From Chloranthus sessilifolius (Eukaryota > Streptophyta > Magnoliopsida > Chloranthales > Chloranthaceae), in assembly GCA_021018995.1 (NCBI GenBank), contig CM037587.1:71877604-71941603 (forward strand): DNA of 64,000 nucleotides, written 5' to 3'. This document shows positions 32,471 through 44,086 of this stretch, piece after piece. How positions within the stretch are numbered: the stretch's first letter is position 1; every line of letters begins with the position of its first letter. Below the pieces are notes generated by a model that was not told the origin of the DNA, searched no databases, and saw only the letters and a program-made list of their open reading frames with translations. The position numbers and the translations under genes are program-made.

Positions 32471-32770
32471 CAGGGAATGAAGGTGCTTCCCTTTACCATC
32501 GTTAACAATTGCATAATTCTAGAAAAGAAATTATCCAACAATATTGTCTCCATCAATAGCTCTCTTTTTTCCTTCTATGTACCGCAACAAAAGAGTCTTT
32601 GGAGTAAGAAAACCAAAAGTACAAACAAAAGAGTTTGTGGAGTAAGAATAGCTCCCTTTTTTCCTTCTCTGGATGCATAAAAAGAGTCTGGAATAAGAAA
32701 ACCAAAAGTGCAAGCAAAAGAGTCTATGGAGTAAGAAAACCAAAAATACAAAAAATATAAGGAGGTACAA
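32470..32770. repeat. Dispersed repeat, copy 1 (right part)
   Basis: Shares CAATTGCATAATT, AAATTATCCAA.AATATTGTC, CCATCA and AAAAGAGTCTNTGGAGTA with 45165-45375, 45835-46040 and 47385-47545. Its left part (GGCATTACAGTCT..GGTG.G) lies at 15655-15735, so E-right is inserted within it. The TCTATGGAGTAAGAAAACCA segment is itself repeated three to four times here. Non-coding. Confidence 0.6.
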
Positions 32771-32879
32771 TGTGTACGCCGATTCATTAATGGTTACACA
32801 CCTCCCGAGATTTGACCATTATGGAAGAGAGAGATTGATGGATGCACACCTAGAACTAACTCCTTATTTTATCTGGACT

Positions 32880-33194
32880 AAAAAATCCATGTGCTTCTGG
32901 TTGGTATGCCAATCTTCACCCAAAACCGAATCAAAAATCATGGGAGCTGAATTGAACCGAATCACACTGAAACCCAACAGAAATCAAACCGAACCCTATT
33001 TCGGTTTGGATGGCTTGAAACCGAAAACCAAGGGAATAGGTTGAGTAAACTTAAAAAATTGGGAAAAACCGAAAAAATATCCTAAAAATAGGTATTTTAC
33101 CTAAACTGAACTGAACGAAATCGATTTTTATTTTGGTTTCAGAAAAAAAATATGAACTGAATATAATAGGTTTCGGTTTGGGGTGTACCGAACC
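32880..33194. mobile_element. Non-autonomous element rich in CCGAA/TTCGG (left part)
   Basis: Contains many short AACCGAAC / GGTTTCGGTTTGG motifs in both orientations, so it can fold on itself. It continues at 44087-44145 (GAACACC...TTCGATTCGG) after solo LTR D. A related sequence lies at about 46030-46440. Superfamily not determined; resembles hAT-type MITEs. Confidence 0.5.
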
Positions 33195-36077
33195 TGTAAC
33201 AACCCAGATTTTTAGACTTCATTTTAACGGTGTTAGATGATGTACTACACCGTGTACGGTGCTAAAGCTCCATATAGGAACCTATCATCTTTTAGAAAAA
33301 TTTTGATTTTTCTATATCAATATTATACTCATTGTGAAACGCTTGTCGATACGATTCCAATGATATATAATTTATAGATTTTCGACAAGAATATAAAAAG
33401 TTATGCCCATTTTAAGTGATCAAGCAAGTTAAAGGGTATAACTATAATTTCGGGAGAAAAACATCATTTGCTTTAGTGCTTACACAAAGCGCTGGAACGA
33501 AACCTTTTCTCAAACTATTAAAGTCACGGATGAATTCTTCTTCCCTGTTGAACTACCGTTCACACTTCAAGAGGTGGATACCCATCAATCCATCTTGTTC
33601 TTCTCAGATCTCATCGCGTAAGATGCGTTCGATCGCACATCGATGGGTTTAAAATTCTTATTTAAACCCTAATATCTCATAAATTAATAGACCTATATAT
33701 TTAATATTATGCTTTCCCTTGAAAGTTATATATTTATATTTTACCTTCTTTTAGGTCTGCATATTTAATATGTCTACTTCCTCTTAAATCTATATGCTAA
33801 TTAAATATGATAAATCTGCATATTTGATATTTTATTTTCCACTAAAGTTACATGATTTGTAAGTCGGGTTTATATGTTGTTTCTCTTCTCTTTTTAAATG
33901 ATCCCTTTATTTGGCTATTTAATATTATACTTTTCTATTAGGTCTTCATATTTAATATTTTATCCTCTTTTAAATCTATAAAATTAATTAAACTATAATA
34001 TTTGTAAATCTGATAGATTGACTTAATTGGAATAACACCTTATTGAGATTATGTATTTCTAAATCTATATAGTTTGAAATTTACTCTTTTATTAAAACTG
34101 CAACCTTATATTCATGTTTATCTCAAACTAATTAAATATTAAAATTTAAATCATATTCTTATTTATCTAACTTTATTAATAACATCTCGAATATAAAAAA
34201 GAAAATAAGTAAAACTAATTAAGCCCTAAGATACTATGAATCTGATATATCTATATAATTAGAAATTTATCCTTCTACTAAAACTATAATGATATATTAT
34301 TGTTACAAATCTATGTTATTATTTATTAAGTCCTAAAATTAAACTATGCTCTTATTTTATTTAAAAAAATAATAGATTGTACTATCTTAAAATTTCGAGT
34401 CCGAACTCGCGGCTATGAACCCGAATTCACGGCCACGAATCCAAGCTCGTGACTATTGATGTACTGATCTCGATATTTTAGTCATAATTTTTTACTTCGA
34501 CCTCGAATTGATACGATTCTTATGGCATTGGAAAGAAGACAGCGAGCTTTACAACTTTATATGAAATAGTCATTTCACAAATCTAATATTTTAGAGGTCA
34601 AAATAGAGTAACAAGTCGAGTTCAGTTTTGGATGATCTAAGACTACACGAATTTAAAATTATTTTCTAATTTTGATGATCAAAATTCCTATGTATGTTAT
34701 ATCTTACTTAAGGCCTTTCGATCGGTGATCATGATAAATCACAACTTAGTGATTATAAATACTTTTTAATTTAATTATCCAATTATAGTCATCTATATAT
34801 ATCAATTTATCACTTCAATGCGACCTCTTCGATAACACTAAAGGTTAGAAATTTGATACCTCGTGAAAATCGAATTCTGACCTTCATGTTTTGAAATCAC
34901 AATAATAACTACCTTATTCTATATTTGTATTGGTGTGTTATATAAATAAATATAAATATAAATATAATCAAAATCTAAGTGTAAATTGTTCTGTACATGT
35001 GATACTTATATATTTACATCTTGATCAAGTTATACGAGTTAAAGATATGTTAGATCATGAATACGAGAGTATATAACATGTCTACGCTTGGGCATGATGA
35101 CTCGCTGAAATGATATCGAAGCGAGGAATACACCGTATTGACATGCCTTACAACTCGTGGTGGAATGAGACTCATGATGAATCGGGTGAGTGTAAATTCA
35201 GTGTAACCTCGTATACGATGGCATATACGGTGATCCTATCACCGCGAGTTTTAATATAAGAGAATAAGATGAGTTATGATATGAAATTCGAGTCTTGGGA
35301 CTTAGCTGTGGTGAAGTTATCTCACTATAACTCATCTTAGAATTAAATTGTAAGAACATATTACAAGTATGAGTACGAGATAAGATATATTATAAGTACG
35401 ATAATAAGATATCGCTATATAGGCTAGCAAAAGATTAAATACTTAAGTCTCTGTATGTACCGTTCCTTACATAACCACCATAAGAGCAACAACGTCTTTC
35501 AGCCAAGATGAATCTCTAAGAGAGATTATGAGTATGAGTATGTTAGGAGTTAGGTTTGGCCATTATGTCTCCCCATTAGCTGGATGGTGGAGTATGAGTA
35601 TGACACGATGGCGTTATGATATGCTGGTATAATACTATATTGATCCTCCCATGATAGCTCGAGCAGCGACTCTGAGATAAGTCGTTTAGGATTTTACGAG
35701 TATGTTAGTTACACTCATGCGATGTACAGACGTATATGCGAGAATGATAATAAGACATAGTATGATATGTTATGAGATATGATAAGGTACGTTAGGATAT
35801 GAGTGTCTAGATCATTATCTTGTATTTATGATATGATATAAGTTTTACGATATGCATATGATTTTATCTTTCTTTTGCTATCTATTTTGAGATGTTATGT
35901 TTATCACTCACAAGATGCACCCACAATGCACCTGAGTAGTATGGGGTGGATTGTGGTGTATTCCACTGAGATTACGTGACAGAGTAAACTCATCTCATGA
36001 TAATCTAACAACTGTAGGTAATTACGTTGGTGGAGTAGACGTCGACTATTCAGATCCTACCGATGTCGATTTCATTG

Positions 36078-38104
36078 TGTAGCGACCCGAGATCTCACAA
36101 CCTTTTAATTGTAAGATCTTAGACCGTACCTTCGTATCGAGAACCATAGAAACATAATAAGGCGATAAAAGCACCTTAAACAACGGAAGATAAATTTTCT
36201 TTAAAACATTAATTAATCTAAATAAAACTCATGATAATGTTCTTATTCCAATAACAAGTCCAACATAATTAAAGCTTAAACAGTTTAGATAAAATACTAA
36301 CTGATCAATGTCCCATTTATTTAAAATTACAACTAACTAGAAAGGAAAATAGCTAATTAGGCCACGAAGCCATCAATGCCATTCAGTCCAGTTTCTTGAG
36401 CACCACGTGCTGTCTCATCGCCATAGACCCATACATTATCATTGGCAACACCTGTCTCATCTGGTTACCCACATAAACAAGGGGTGTAAGTTTACACTTG
36501 TATGGACCAGACATTCAATTCATTGAAGCATAAAATATCAATCCTAGCCATATAACATTTCGATATATTTCATGTATGTGTGCATGGGGCATGTATAATC
36601 TCACTAAGCTGAAATGAACTGAACGTAAACATATATATTAATATTACACGAATGCATCATATCTTTTAATTTTATCTTTCTTGTCATTTAATGCACATTA
36701 GACTCCGTCCCACTCAAGACGTTGGGTCTTAATCATGCTTATCACTTGTTAGTTAGACTACGTCATGCTCGAGACGTTGGGTCTAATGAATCATGTTATT
36801 TATTGCATGTCAAACTCCGTCCCGCTCAAGACGTTAGGCTGAATCATGCTCATCATACTCTTGTTCAGTTAGACTCCATATTTACACAAGATGTTGGTTC
36901 TAATACCTTCTTAGACTCCATCGGGTACAAGATGTTGGGTCTAATGCTCATTAATCATGGCTTGATATTTCATCGTATTTTACGTATCTTGATTGTGAAT
37001 TATATAGATCATCATGGGACATATAAAGTACATGAGAGTGATAACATACTAAATATGCATTTAAGTGCATTTAATCATGGTACGTAAATATCAAAGTGTA
37101 CAAAATCATGGTGCATAAATATTACAGTGCATATCATATGATCATGGTGCGTAAAACAGCCCAAGAATTCTGAAAATAATATCAAAATACTGCAACTTTG
37201 GATCATCGGGAACTTAGTGCTACTTGCAGCTCAATTTGGACCTTCAAGACGGCAGATTCAGAAACTGGCTAAAACACAAAAGTTGTAGAGCTCGTCGTCA
37301 GCTTTCCAACGCTGTAAGAATCGCCTCAATCCGAGTTTAGCACAGAAATTCACAGAAATTGCTTTTAGGTGTCAATCGATTGATTTCAATCCGTGAGCAC
37401 GCCTCAAAATACATCAAATCACATGGTAGAATTTAATCGGACTTCTTTTTAACCCAACATCATTAATATTAAAAATCTATTAATCATAGCATGCATTTAT
37501 TTAATCATTCCATCATTATCTATGAAATAAAATCACTAATTTATATAAAAATCTATTAATAAAAAATAATATTTTAAGATCAATGGAAAGCATGATTTCT
37601 CCATACCTAGATCGATCGTACCACCACGATTAGATTCAGATCCCAACAATGATGATAATTTTAGAAGAAGGTGAAGGCCGCTTGAGAATATACGCCAACG
37701 TCTCACCGGTCTCTAGGGTCTCTTAAGAAGGACTCTAAATGAGCTTATAATTTAGGGTTCTCCGTAAGACACTTATTTATCACACTTTGGAGATTATCCA
37801 GTGTTAAGCCAACACAATAAGGAAGAGTGTATAGGCTTTTATCTCAAAGTCTAAAATAGAGGTTTAAAGCACACATAACAAGGTTTGATCCCTCGACCTC
37901 TTATCTAGAATTTAAAGCCTTTAACCAATAGGCTACCACATAACTTGTGTTCATTAATGACGAAAATAAATATAAAAGCTTAAAAAACTAAAACATGCAT
38001 TTTTAGATAAAACGTTTTGAAAACTCAAGGTATGCGGGGAATACGATATTAAACACATACACATATTTTAGGTGTATCAAAGGTATAAAATTCAGATCAT
38101 GACA
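36078..38104 (-). repeat. 3' LTR of chromovirus C
   Basis: Minus strand starts TGTCATGATCTG (38104) and ends GGGTCGCTACA (36078). Carries the palindrome TCAATCGATTGA (37372-37383), the AGACTCCGTC..GACGTTGGGTCT repeats at about 36700-36960, and a short ORF (36451 to 36357, minus) after an AGACAG acceptor-like site. It lacks about 55 bp near 37350 present in the other LTR. Confidence 0.95.
36700..36960. repeat. Tandem repeat in LTR C (TTAGACTCCGTC...GACGTTGGGTCTAAT)
   Basis: Five to six units of about 35-60 bp, each with AGACTCCGTC and CAAGACGTTGGGTCTAAT; AGAC and GTCT at unit ends are complementary. The same array is at about 42297-42545 in the 5' LTR. Confidence 0.8.
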
Positions 38105-38116
38105 TTCTTCCCTACT
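38105..38116 (-). other. Polypurine tract of chromovirus C
   Basis: Minus strand AGTAGGGAAGAA adjoins the 3' LTR start and follows TTGAGGACGAAATTT, the block usual before chromovirus PPTs. Confidence 0.85.
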
Positions 38117-38153
38117 TATAAAAATTTCGTCCTCAAAATTGAGTCATACCTTA

Positions 38154-38745
38154 CTAGAAGAGATGGGGGTAGTCCCTCCTGATAACATCCTCGCTCTCCC
38201 AAGTGGCTTCCTCGTGAGAGTGGTGCTGCCAAATCACAAGGACCAGCGGTATAATTTTATTCCTCAGGGTCTGCTCTTTCCGATCAACAATCTGAGCAGG
38301 CAACTCCACCACAGACATATCCTTATAAACCTCCAGGGGTTCCCAATCGATAACGTGAGTAGGGTCTGCCACGTATTTCTTTAACATGGATATGTGAAAA
38401 ACATTGTGCACATCGGCAAACTTTGGTGGTAGCTTGACTCGATATGCCGTTCCTCCGATTCTCTTTAAAATTTTGAACGGTCCCACAAATCTCGGACTAA
38501 GTTTTCCTTTCCGCCCAAATCTCATCACTCCTTTCATAGGAGAGATTTTTACAAAGACTTGATCCCCTTCAATCAGATCCCAATTCCTACGCTTCAAATC
38601 AACGTAACTCTTCTGTCTGCTCTGCGCGGTCCGCATTCGTTCTCAGATCAATTGAACTTGTTTGGACGTGTCTTCAACAATTTGAGGTCCCAACAAACTT
38701 CTCACGCCAACCTCATCCCAACATAGAGGAGTTCTGCAACTTCTC
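38154..38745 (-). pseudogene. Integrase C terminus and chromodomain of chromovirus C
   Basis: Starts abruptly at a deletion junction near 38745 with RTPLCWDEVGVRSLLGPQIV, continues AQSRQKSYVDLKRR, DQVFVKISPMKGVMRFGRKG, the GPF motif (FVGPFKILKRIG), VFHISMLKKY, and ends with the chromodomain segment HSHEEATWESEDVIRRDYPHLF and a stop at 38154. One TGA lies near 38645. The chromodomain would bind modified histones at target sites. The catalytic integrase core is absent, so integration of this copy's relatives would need enzyme from another element. Confidence 0.88.
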
Positions 38746-39277
38746 TCATATAGGTAGTGTCTCTAGATCTTCAGCGCGAATATGATAGCGGCCAGTTCTA
38801 GATCGTGCGTAGGGTAATTCTTTTCATGCTCCTTTACCTACCTGGATCCGTAAGCTACAACTCTCTCATTCTGCATCAGGACACCACCTAGTCCTTTATA
38901 CGACGCATCGGTATTAACGGTAAAGCCACCACTGCCAGAGGTATCACTAGAATGAGAGCAGTAGTCAATCTTTTCTTCAGCTCGAGAAAGCTCTTCTCGT
39001 ACTCATCGGTCCAAATGAATTTCACATTTTTCTTGGTCAGCCCGGTAAGAGGTCCTGAGATCTTTGAGAAATCTTCCACGAACCTTCTATAGTAACCAGC
39101 TAAGCCAAGGAAACTTCGTACTTCAGTGACACTTTTGGGACTCGCCCAATTTACAATGGCTTCAATTTTTGCAGGATCAACAGTAATCCCTGCCTCAGAA
39201 ATCCCGTGGCCCAGAAATGTCACTTCATGCATCCAAAATTCGCATTTACTCGTCTTAGCATACAACTGGTGGTCCAA
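38746..39277 (-). pseudogene. RT connection and truncated RNase H of chromovirus C
   Basis: Continues RT after a frameshift near 39275: [41 protein letters not shown] second shift falls near 38900, then the RNase H start ([38 protein letters not shown]) with TAG stops near 38835 and 38770. It breaks off after RHYLYE, where the full-length relatives continue with [10 protein letters not shown]. Confidence 0.85.
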
Positions 39278-40343
39278 TAGGGTTTGTAAATGATCCTTAA
39301 GTGTTCGGCATGCTCTTCTTCAGACTTGGAGTAGATCAGGATGTCATCAACGAAAACCACCACAAACTGATCCAAGTAGGGCTTGAAAATACGGTTCATC
39401 AAGTCCATAAAGATTGCAGGAGCATTAGTCAATCCAAAAGGCATTACCAAAAATTCAAACTGCCCATACCTCGTATTGAATGCCGTCTTAGCTATATCGA
39501 ACTCTCTCACTCTCAACTGGTGATATCCATATCTCAGATCGACCTTAGAGAAATATCGTGCTCCTTGCAGTTGATCAAATAGAACATCGATCCGTGGTAA
39601 TGGATACTTGTTCTTAATCGTCGCTTGGTTCAACTGTCGGTAATCAATGCATAGCCTCTGACAACCGTCCTTCTTCTTAACAAATAAAACAGGAGCACCC
39701 CAGGGTGACTGACTTCTTCTAATGAAGCCCTTATCTTGTAGTTCCTGTAACTGTTTCTTCAATTCTGATAGTTCTACAGGTGTCATCTTGTAAGGAGTCT
39801 TGGCTATCGGTGTAGTGCCAGGTACAAGCTCAATCTGAAATTCGACTTCCCTACTCGGCGGCAAACCTGTCACCTCATCAGGAAAAACTCCAGCAAATAC
39901 ATTTACAACAGGAATCGATGATATATCTCCCCGCTTTTCCTCGACTTCTAATAAAGCAAAGAGTTTTGGAATGGCACCCTTCTGTGCGCCCTTGAATTTA
40001 AAAGTCAGTCCATCCAAAGGGGTAAAAATCACGGTCTTGGCGAAACAATCAAAGGTCGCATGAGATTCAGCGAGCCAATCCATCCCTAGGATTACATCGA
40101 AATCTTTGAAGTCTAATTCAATTAGATCGACAACCAATGCATGGGTTCCAATCTGGACAGAACATCGAGGATAGACTCTGTCAGCAAGCACACTTTTTTC
40201 CAAAGGAGTTGCTACGGTCAAAGGAATGCTCATAGGAGATGAATCCTTATCAAGACGCTTAGCGAAGTTTAAGGAGACGAATGAATGGGAAGCACCCAAA
40301 TCCAAAAGCACATGAGCAAAAAGGCCATCGATCAACATCGAAC
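39220..40343 (-). pseudogene. Protease and reverse transcriptase of chromovirus C
   Basis: One open frame of about 370 codons. Protease: [20 protein letters not shown] with the catalytic Asp kept (D-L-G instead of D-S-G), and [101 protein letters not shown] and an intact [10 protein letters not shown] catalytic box (about 39335-39360). The frame is lost after EHAEHLRI near 39280. The protein starts at the acceptor side of the intron-like gap, not at an independent promoter; the first ATG after it is at 40338. Confidence 0.9.
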
Positions 40344-40570
40344 CTGGGCACCCAAGACATGCTACGACTTAAATTATTCAACGTAAGGGTATCATTCAAT
40401 TTAAAAGCTTAATGTCTACTAGATATTCGTGAGTTCTTAACAAATTCATTTAATTCATTTTTGAAAATATTTTCGAAAAGTAGTCATTCTACGCAAATTA
40501 ATATTTATGACATTACTACGTAAACATGTATGAAAGAACTTAATCATGAATTTTAAATAAATAAACATAC
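40344..40570 (-). other. Intron-like interruption between gag and protease, chromovirus C
   Basis: Minus strand donor GTCATCCAGG/GTATGTTTAT and acceptor GGGTGCCCAG/GTTCGATG enclose 227 AT-rich bases. The flanking exons meet in phase 1 in a Gly codon, the same codon and phase as in A. 227 is not a multiple of three, so protease can be joined to Gag only by splicing (or frameshifting). Unspliced, Gag runs 31 codons into the gap and stops at 40455. Confidence 0.72.
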
Positions 40571-41600
40571 CCTGGATGACATCGCCTGAAGCTCTAGCGT
40601 CAGCATCAGATAGGGTATACATGCGGCCATTAGTCGTAATCGTCGTAGGAGGCATAGCCCTCGATCCAGATGACTTCTTAGGCATCTTGCACTCAGCTGC
40701 TTTATGCCCAAGCTGTCCACAGTTGAAACAAGCACCCGTTCCCCTAAGGCAGGTGTCGTAATGATTCTTGCCGCAAGTGGTACAGGTCGGAATAGTCTTT
40801 GCAGTCGACGCCACTGTAGAATTAGTCTTGCTCTGCTGAGAGAAGGCTGGCCATGAGTAAGGAGTGCCCCTACTCTCTGATCTCATGTTGGATTTAGAAA
40901 ACACACAATCTCAGCGGCCATATTGAAAGTTTCTAGCCGAGCTCTGACCCACATTACTAGTCGGCGAAGGCACCATTAATTCTCTCTTGATGGTGTAGCA
41001 TCTATCAATCAGGCCCTTGTATGAGTCGCATCGGTGTCCAACCACCAAGGTCCTAATCTGGGGCCTCAAACCCTTCTCAAATCTCCTGAGTCGAAAGTTC
41101 TCGTCAGAAATCAGGGTCGGTGCAAACTGGCTCAGTTCTGTAAAAAGCTTAGCATAAGCGTCAACAGTCATCTCTCCCTGTTGGAGGTTCAGGAGTTCCT
41201 CAATCTTTGCTTCTTGGACGCTCTGGGGGTAGTACTTATCATAAAATACTTTTACGAATTCATCCCAGTCCCATACATAACCAGGCTCTTCGACACGAGT
41301 CGCTTCTTTCAATTGTCTCCACCAGTTCTCGGCATCCCCCTCCAGTTTGTAGGTTGTCAATCTCACTTTAGTTGTTTCATTACACTCCATCAGATCAAAG
41401 ATCTTTTCCATCTGTTACACCCATTTCATAGCCTCCGTGCTATCTCCCGTCCCATTGAAGTATCGTGGTTGGTTCTTCCTGAATTCGTCCAATTTTGACC
41501 TAAGAGCAGGAGTAGGTTGGGTATTTGGAATTCTGGTTGCATTGATGGCACTCACAATTACCTCGGTCAACGCATCAATATGCTTGTTCGTCATCTGCAA
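40571..41600 (-). pseudogene. Gag of chromovirus C
   Basis: Capsid motifs are well kept: FRKNQPRYFNGTGDSTEAMKW, EGDAENWWRQLKEATR, WDWDEFVKVFYDKYYPQSVQ, GEMTVDAYAKLFTELSQFAP. The nucleocapsid has CTTCGKNHYDTC and an intact zinc knuckle CFNCGQLGHKAAEC (about 40690-40735). Only two in-frame stops are seen, TAA near 41412 and TGA near 40908 (probably CGA to TGA). First ATG at 41594, about 65 bp after the PBS. It would form the particle shell. Confidence 0.9.
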
Positions 41601-41660
41601 CCGATCAATCTCACGTTAAACTCCAATTACACATATTCCCGACGTAAGAATCAACCTTAG

Positions 41661-41672
41661 GCTCTGATACCA
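41661..41672 (-). other. Primer binding site of chromovirus C (tRNA-iMet)
   Basis: Minus strand TGGTATCAGAGC, two bases after the 5' LTR end at 41675, complementary to the 3' end of initiator Met tRNA. Confidence 0.95.
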
Positions 41673-41674
41673 AC

Positions 41675-43671
41675 TATAGCGACCCGAGATCTCACAACCT
41701 CTTAATTGTAAGATCTTAGACCATACCTTCGTATCGAGAACCATAGAAATATAATAAGGCGATAAAAGCACCTTAAACAACGAAAGATAAAATTTCTTTA
41801 AAATATTAATTAATCTAAATAAAACCCATGATAATGTTCTTATTCCAATAACAAGTCCAACATAATTAAAGCTTAAACAGTTTAGATAAAATACTAACTG
41901 ATCAATGTCCCATTTATTTAAAATTACCACTAACTAAAAAGGAAAATAGCAAATTAGGCCACGAAGCCATCAATGCCATTCAGTCCAGTTTCTTGAGCAC
42001 CACGTGTCGTCTCATCGCCATAGATCCATACATTTTCATTGGCAACACCTGTCTCATCTGGTCACCCACATAAACAAGGGGTGTAAGTTTACACTTGTAT
42101 GGACCAGACATGCAATCCATTGAAGCATAAAATATCAATCCTAGCCATATAACATTTTGATATATTTCATGTATGTGTGTATGTGGCATGTATAATCTCA
42201 CTAAGCTGAAATGAACTGAACGTAAACATATATATTAATATTACGTGAATGCATCATATCTTTTAATTTCATCTTTCTTGTCATTTAATGCACGTTAGAC
42301 TCCGTCCCGCTCAAGACGTTGGGTCTTAATCATGCTTATCACTTGTTAGTTAGACTCCGTCATGCTCGAGACGTTGGGTCTAATGAATCATGCTATTTAT
42401 TACATGTCAAACTCCGTCCCGCTCAAGACGAGCTGAATCATGCTCATCATACTCTTGTTCAGTTAGACTCCATCTTTACACAAGATGTTGGGTCTAATAC
42501 CTTCTTAGACTCCATCGGGTACAAGATGTTGGGTCTAATGCTCACTAATCATGGCTTGACATTTCACCGTATTTTACGTATCTTGATTGTGAATTATATA
42601 GATCATCATGGGACATATAAAGTACATGAGAGTGATATCATACTACATATGCATTTAAGTGCATTTAATCATGGTATGTAAATATCAAAGTGTACACAAT
42701 CATGGTGCATAAATATTATAGTGCATATCATACGATCATGGTGCGTAAAACAGCCCAAGAATTCCGAAAATAATATCAAAATACTGTAACTTTGGGTCAT
42801 CGGGAACTTAGTGCTACTTACAGCTCAATTTGGACCTTCAAGACGTAAGATTCAGAAACTGGCTAAAACACAAAAGTTGTAGAGCTCATTTTCAGCTTTC
42901 CAATGCCATAAGAATCGCCTCAATCCGAGTTCGGGAAAAAAAGTTAAGGCCAAAATACCAAGGCAGTATTTGATACAAAGGTTGGCGGGAATTCACGGAA
43001 ATTGCTTTTAGGTGTCAATCGATTGATTTCAATCTGTGAGCACGCCTCAAAATACATCAAATCACATGGTGGAATTTAATCGGACTTCTTTTTAATCCAA
43101 CATCATTAACATTAAAAATCTATTAATCATAGCATGCATTCATTTAATCATTCCATCATTATCTATGAAATAAAATCACTAATTTATATAAAAATCTATT
43201 AATAAAAAATAATATTTTAAGATCAATGGAAAGCATGATTTCTCCATACCTAGGTCGATCGTACCACCACGATTAGATTCAGATCCCAACAATGATGATG
43301 ATTTTAGAAGAAGGTGAAGGCCGCTTGAGAATATATGCCAACGTCTCACCACACTTCCAAAAGAAGGGTTCTAGGAAGATAGATCTAGAATTTCTTATCT
43401 AAGGTCTCTAGGCCAAATGTGCTTATAATTTAGGGTTCTCCGTTAAACAAGGTTTGATCCCTAGACCTCTTATCTAGAATTTAAAGCCTTTAACTAATAG
43501 GCTACCACATAACTTGTGTTTATTAATGACGAAAATAAATATAAAAGCTTGAAAAACTAAAACATGCATTTTTAGATAAAACGTTTTGAAAACTCAAGGT
43601 ATGCGGGGAATACGATATTAAACACACACATATTTTAGGTGTATCAAAGGTATAAAATTCAGATCAAGACA
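41675..43671 (-). repeat. 5' LTR of chromovirus C
   Basis: Minus strand starts TGTCTTGATCTG (43671) and ends GGGTCGCTATA (41675; CA to TA). It has the palindrome TCAATCGATTGA at 43015-43026 and lacks about 100 bp near 43440 that the 3' LTR has, so the two LTRs carry independent deletions. A short ORF (42048 to 41954, minus) after AGACAG is open in both LTRs with only conservative changes (ANENVWIYGDET / ANDNVWVYGDET). Confidence 0.95.
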
Positions 43672-44086
43672 CATTGATCCCGCGGGTGTTGCGTACTATG
43701 AGCCTTAGGTGAGTGACGCAGTTGAGTACCAGGAGGACCTCGGTGTTGACCTTGATCCGAGTACCGGTTACTGATAATTTTAGATTCGGTATTGTGTTTC
43801 ATTTGATACTTTTATTTTGACCCTATGATTTCATTTTATCGGATTTGTCTTCGACTTGACTTATATTTTATTAGTGGATTTATGGATTTTATCACATGTA
43901 TTCAGTATTTATGACTACTTTTATTTTCACCTTTATGTGTTGGCTTGCACGGATTTTATGAAATTAGATTTGCGTAATAACTCTGATAAAGTGTATGTCC
44001 GCTTAGCATATCCGGAATATGTGCGGGTCATAACTCAGAAATTTAAACCCTCGGAATGGGATAAAATTTCGGATCATGATAGAACC

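Larger units (their letters stand above)
36078..43671 (-). mobile_element. Chromovirus C (Ty3/gypsy), 7.6 kb, internally deleted, TSD CATTG
   Basis: LTRs of 2027 and 1997 bp flank 3.57 kb of internal sequence on the minus strand: PBS, gag, an intron-like gap, PR-RT, the start of RNase H, then directly the integrase C terminus and chromodomain. Perfect TSD CATTG at 36073-36077 and 43672-43676. About 1.1-1.2 kb covering most of RNase H and the whole integrase core is missing. Fewer stops than A in gag and RT suggest it is younger. Confidence 0.95.
36018..43708 (+). other. Acidic ORF near the 3' end of LTR D, split by chromovirus C
   Basis: After TCTAACAACTGTAG (AG 36016-36017) the frame reads an acidic segment with VDVDYSDPTDVDF to 36077, then continues after chromovirus C at 43677 and ends YYEP before TAG (43706-43708). 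A second in-frame acidic stretch runs on to a TGA near 43772. The end resembles that of the E LTR ORF (VDP....YYE). Chromovirus C thus interrupted this reading frame. Confidence 0.45.
33195..44081 (+). repeat. Solo LTR 'D', 3.3 kb, split by chromovirus C
   Basis: Starts TGTAACAACCC and ends TTTCGGATCATGATA. Flanks GAACC (33190-33194) and GAACC (44082-44086) are identical, and joining the flanks restores a natural ACCGAACCGAAC run. D proper is 33195-36077 plus 43677-44081. It is AT-rich, has CCGAAYTCRCGG-type repeats at 34395-34455 and the hairpin-acceptor-acidic ORF module near its 3' end. No PBS or PPT adjoins, so it is a solo LTR. An earlier right end near 44033 (GGGTCATAAC) is possible but lacks a TSD. 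Confidence 0.72.

Noticed and set aside
32408..32680. ORF with an Arg-Glu repeat
   Set aside because: The repeat is the translated (GA)n microsatellite and the rest is a dispersed repeat; no domain.
33195..44033. Alternative right end of solo LTR D at GGGTCATAAC
   Set aside because: It resembles other chromovirus LTR ends, but flanks do not match, whereas an end at 44081 gives a perfect GAACC duplication and restores the host motif.
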